DNA of 64,000 bases from Ostrinia nubilalis. Taxonomy: Eukaryota; Arthropoda; Insecta; Lepidoptera; Crambidae. A program made the position numbers and the translations under genes. The stretch covers positions 15,250,501-15,314,500 of the forward strand of contig NC_087090.1 in the NCBI RefSeq assembly GCF_963855985.1, written 5' to 3'. The number at the start of each line of letters is the position of its first letter. The first letter of the stretch is position 1. The notes below the pieces were generated by a model. That model saw only the letters and a list, made by a program, of their open reading frames with translations. It was not told where the DNA came from and did not search any database. This document shows, piece after piece, positions 62,332-64,000 of the stretch.

Positions 62332-63238
62332 ATGTTCCTTATAGAAACAAAAACTACTCGACGGATTTTAACGAAACTTGGTACAATTATTCTTCATACT
62401 CCTGGGCAGGTTATAGGATACTTAGGAATTCCCACGGGAACGGGCATTAGCGGGAAAATCCTTTTGTATGAAAAATCTAAACCGCTTAAGTTAGACGCTT
62501 GAAATTTGGCAAGCAGGTACCTTAGTAAACTTAAAGCTTAGTTATAACAGGATATTGCAAAATTCCTACGGGAACGGGAATTAGCGAGAAAAAACGTATG
62601 AAAAAATCTAAGCCACGTAACATAGACGCTTGAAATTTGGCATGCAGGTACCTTAGTAAATTGAAAGCTTAGTTACAACAGGATATTGCAAAATTCTCAC
62701 GGGAACGGGAGTTAGCGGGAAAAAACATTTGTATGAAAATATCTAAACCGCGTAAGTTAGACGCTTAAAATTTGGCATGCAGGTACCTTAGTAAACTTAA
62801 AGCTTAGTTACAACAGGATATTGCAAAATTCCCACGGGAACTGGAATTAGCGGGAAATTCCTTTTGTATGACTGACTCACTGACATACCCACGCACAGCC
62901 TAAACGGCTAAACGTAGGCACTTGAAATTTATAAGGGACGTAGCTTAGGTACCGTAGAGGTGCACTAAGAAAAGAATTCCCGAAATTCCCACAGGAACAG
63001 GAATTACCGGGAAAATCCTTTTGTATGAAAAATCTAAACCGCTTAAGTTAGACGCTTGAAATTTGGCATGAAGATCTCTTAGTAAACTTAAAGCTTAGTT
63101 ACAACAGAATATTGCGAAATTCCAACGGGAACGGGAGTTAGCGGGAAAAAACATTTGTATGAAAAAATCTAAACCGCGTAAGATAGATGAAGGGGGTAAA
63201 ATGGGATCCACGCGTACGAAGTCGCGGGCGGCCGCTAG
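62191..63238 (+). mobile_element. Long Helitron-like element, opposite copy of 35639-36717
   Basis: Begins tatagagaggtcaattctgt (its first two dozen bases are missing) and ends gcgggcggccgctag before T. It carries the same 135-bp ladder and a shorter (GTCT)n at about 62295-62332. Its 61-codon open frame is only a microsatellite read-through. Confidence 0.75.
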
Positions 63239-64000
63239 TTTGTGAATAAAATGTTAGATCATGTACATTTATTTTATATACCAGAACAAATAAGTTTATT
63301 TAAATACCAAAAAATAATGAAACTTTCGAAAGTGTTAAAATACTCTTATGTAGTAGGTATAGCCCGACCAGGAACCCTCGCCATGTTGCGGAAAACTAAT
63401 GGTACTAATTTCTTTTAATGGCAACAGTAACTGAAAACTTCATCGACATGTCACCTTGCATGTCATTAATTAAACTGTCTATTGCTGTCAAAGTGTAAAC
63501 AAACTTTATTTTAAATGTGTGCAATTGATTTTGTGAAATAAATTGCTAAAATCTTTTTATAGTCGTGAAAGAAAAGTGGTTCACAATGTGTTAAAGTATT
63601 TGTCGAAGAGAAATAGGTACTAAGGGTTCGGACAATATTTTCATTGAATAATGTTTCCGACAAAGGTTGTCAAATTGACTGACATATTTATCGTATAGTA
63701 TAGTCCACTATGAAAATTAGCGGTGGTTTGTTTCAACTACCTATTTTAAAGTTTTTTGTCACTTTGTAAGTGTTGAATTTTATGGAATTGGGAAAGAAGT
63801 ACCGAGTTTGAAGCGTTCATGAGCAGACATTGTAGTTGAATATTCAAGTTCTGAATTTGATTATTGATGAATAATAAAATAAATCCTACTAGTTCGATTG
63901 ATGGTTTCATTTAATTTATTTAAACCAAGTTACCTATAATATAATATTTTTTCGTTAATTTATGAAAATATCAAATGAGCCTGTAATCCTGAATCCTGAT
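63239..64000. other. No gene recognised
   Basis: AT-rich sequence to the window edge with no frame above 60 codons and no visible inverted repeat. Confidence 0.5.

Overview
This window looks like nuclear DNA of a moth or butterfly (Lepidoptera). It is AT-rich and has no operons, ribosome-binding sites or other bacterial organisation. It is full of repeats typical of lepidopteran genomes: 3'-end fragments of a LINE with the 'cagtggacgtcctatggctg' + (ATG)n tail, Helitron-like elements ending in a hairpin plus CTAGT that carry (GACA)n microsatellites, and many hairpin MITEs. I recognise no host protein gene, rRNA, functional tRNA or CRISPR array. The window is an intergenic or intronic transposon graveyard that also holds a few very young elements.

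Layout. 1-368: two PIF/Harbinger-like MITEs side by side. 410-2220: piggyBac-like non-autonomous element with TTAA duplications and an internal dead LINE reverse-transcriptase fragment. 3764-4159: GC-rich MITE. 5011-5162: a 152-bp MITE that is the uninterrupted form of a repeat broken further on. 5205-6648: a 1.44-kb inverted duplication. 7.7-15 kb: LINE 3' fragments, hairpins (one perfect, with 58-bp arms) and MITEs. 15083-23382: a three-layer nest in which a MITE is split by a complete Ty3/Gypsy element (15165-23308, minus strand), whose gag is split by a piggyBac-like element (20515-21684). 23.4-26.9 kb: Helitron and LINE relics. 26891-33876: an intact BEL/Pao element (minus strand) with identical LTRs and one 1765-codon gag-pol frame. 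34.2 kb: a perfect 36-bp palindrome. 35639-36717 and 62191-63238: two long Helitron-like copies in opposite orientation. 36732-40499: a non-autonomous element flanked by 319-bp direct repeats, with an 88-bp minisatellite and coding-like debris. 40.5-64 kb: LINE tails, MITEs, Helitron-like ends, a 733-bp fold-back element and microsatellites.

Working together. Only the two LTR retrotransposons carry recognisable protein machinery. BEL/Pao shows gag, protease, reverse transcriptase, RNase H and integrase in one unbroken frame and could be active. The Gypsy element has nearly identical LTRs and an open pol, but its gag is interrupted, so it should depend on helpers. Everything else is non-autonomous or fragmentary. 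The most informative structures are the datable nest with its empty-site homologue in the same window, the two piggyBac-like families with a shared terminal signature, and the LTR-flanked composite element at 36.7-40.5 kb.
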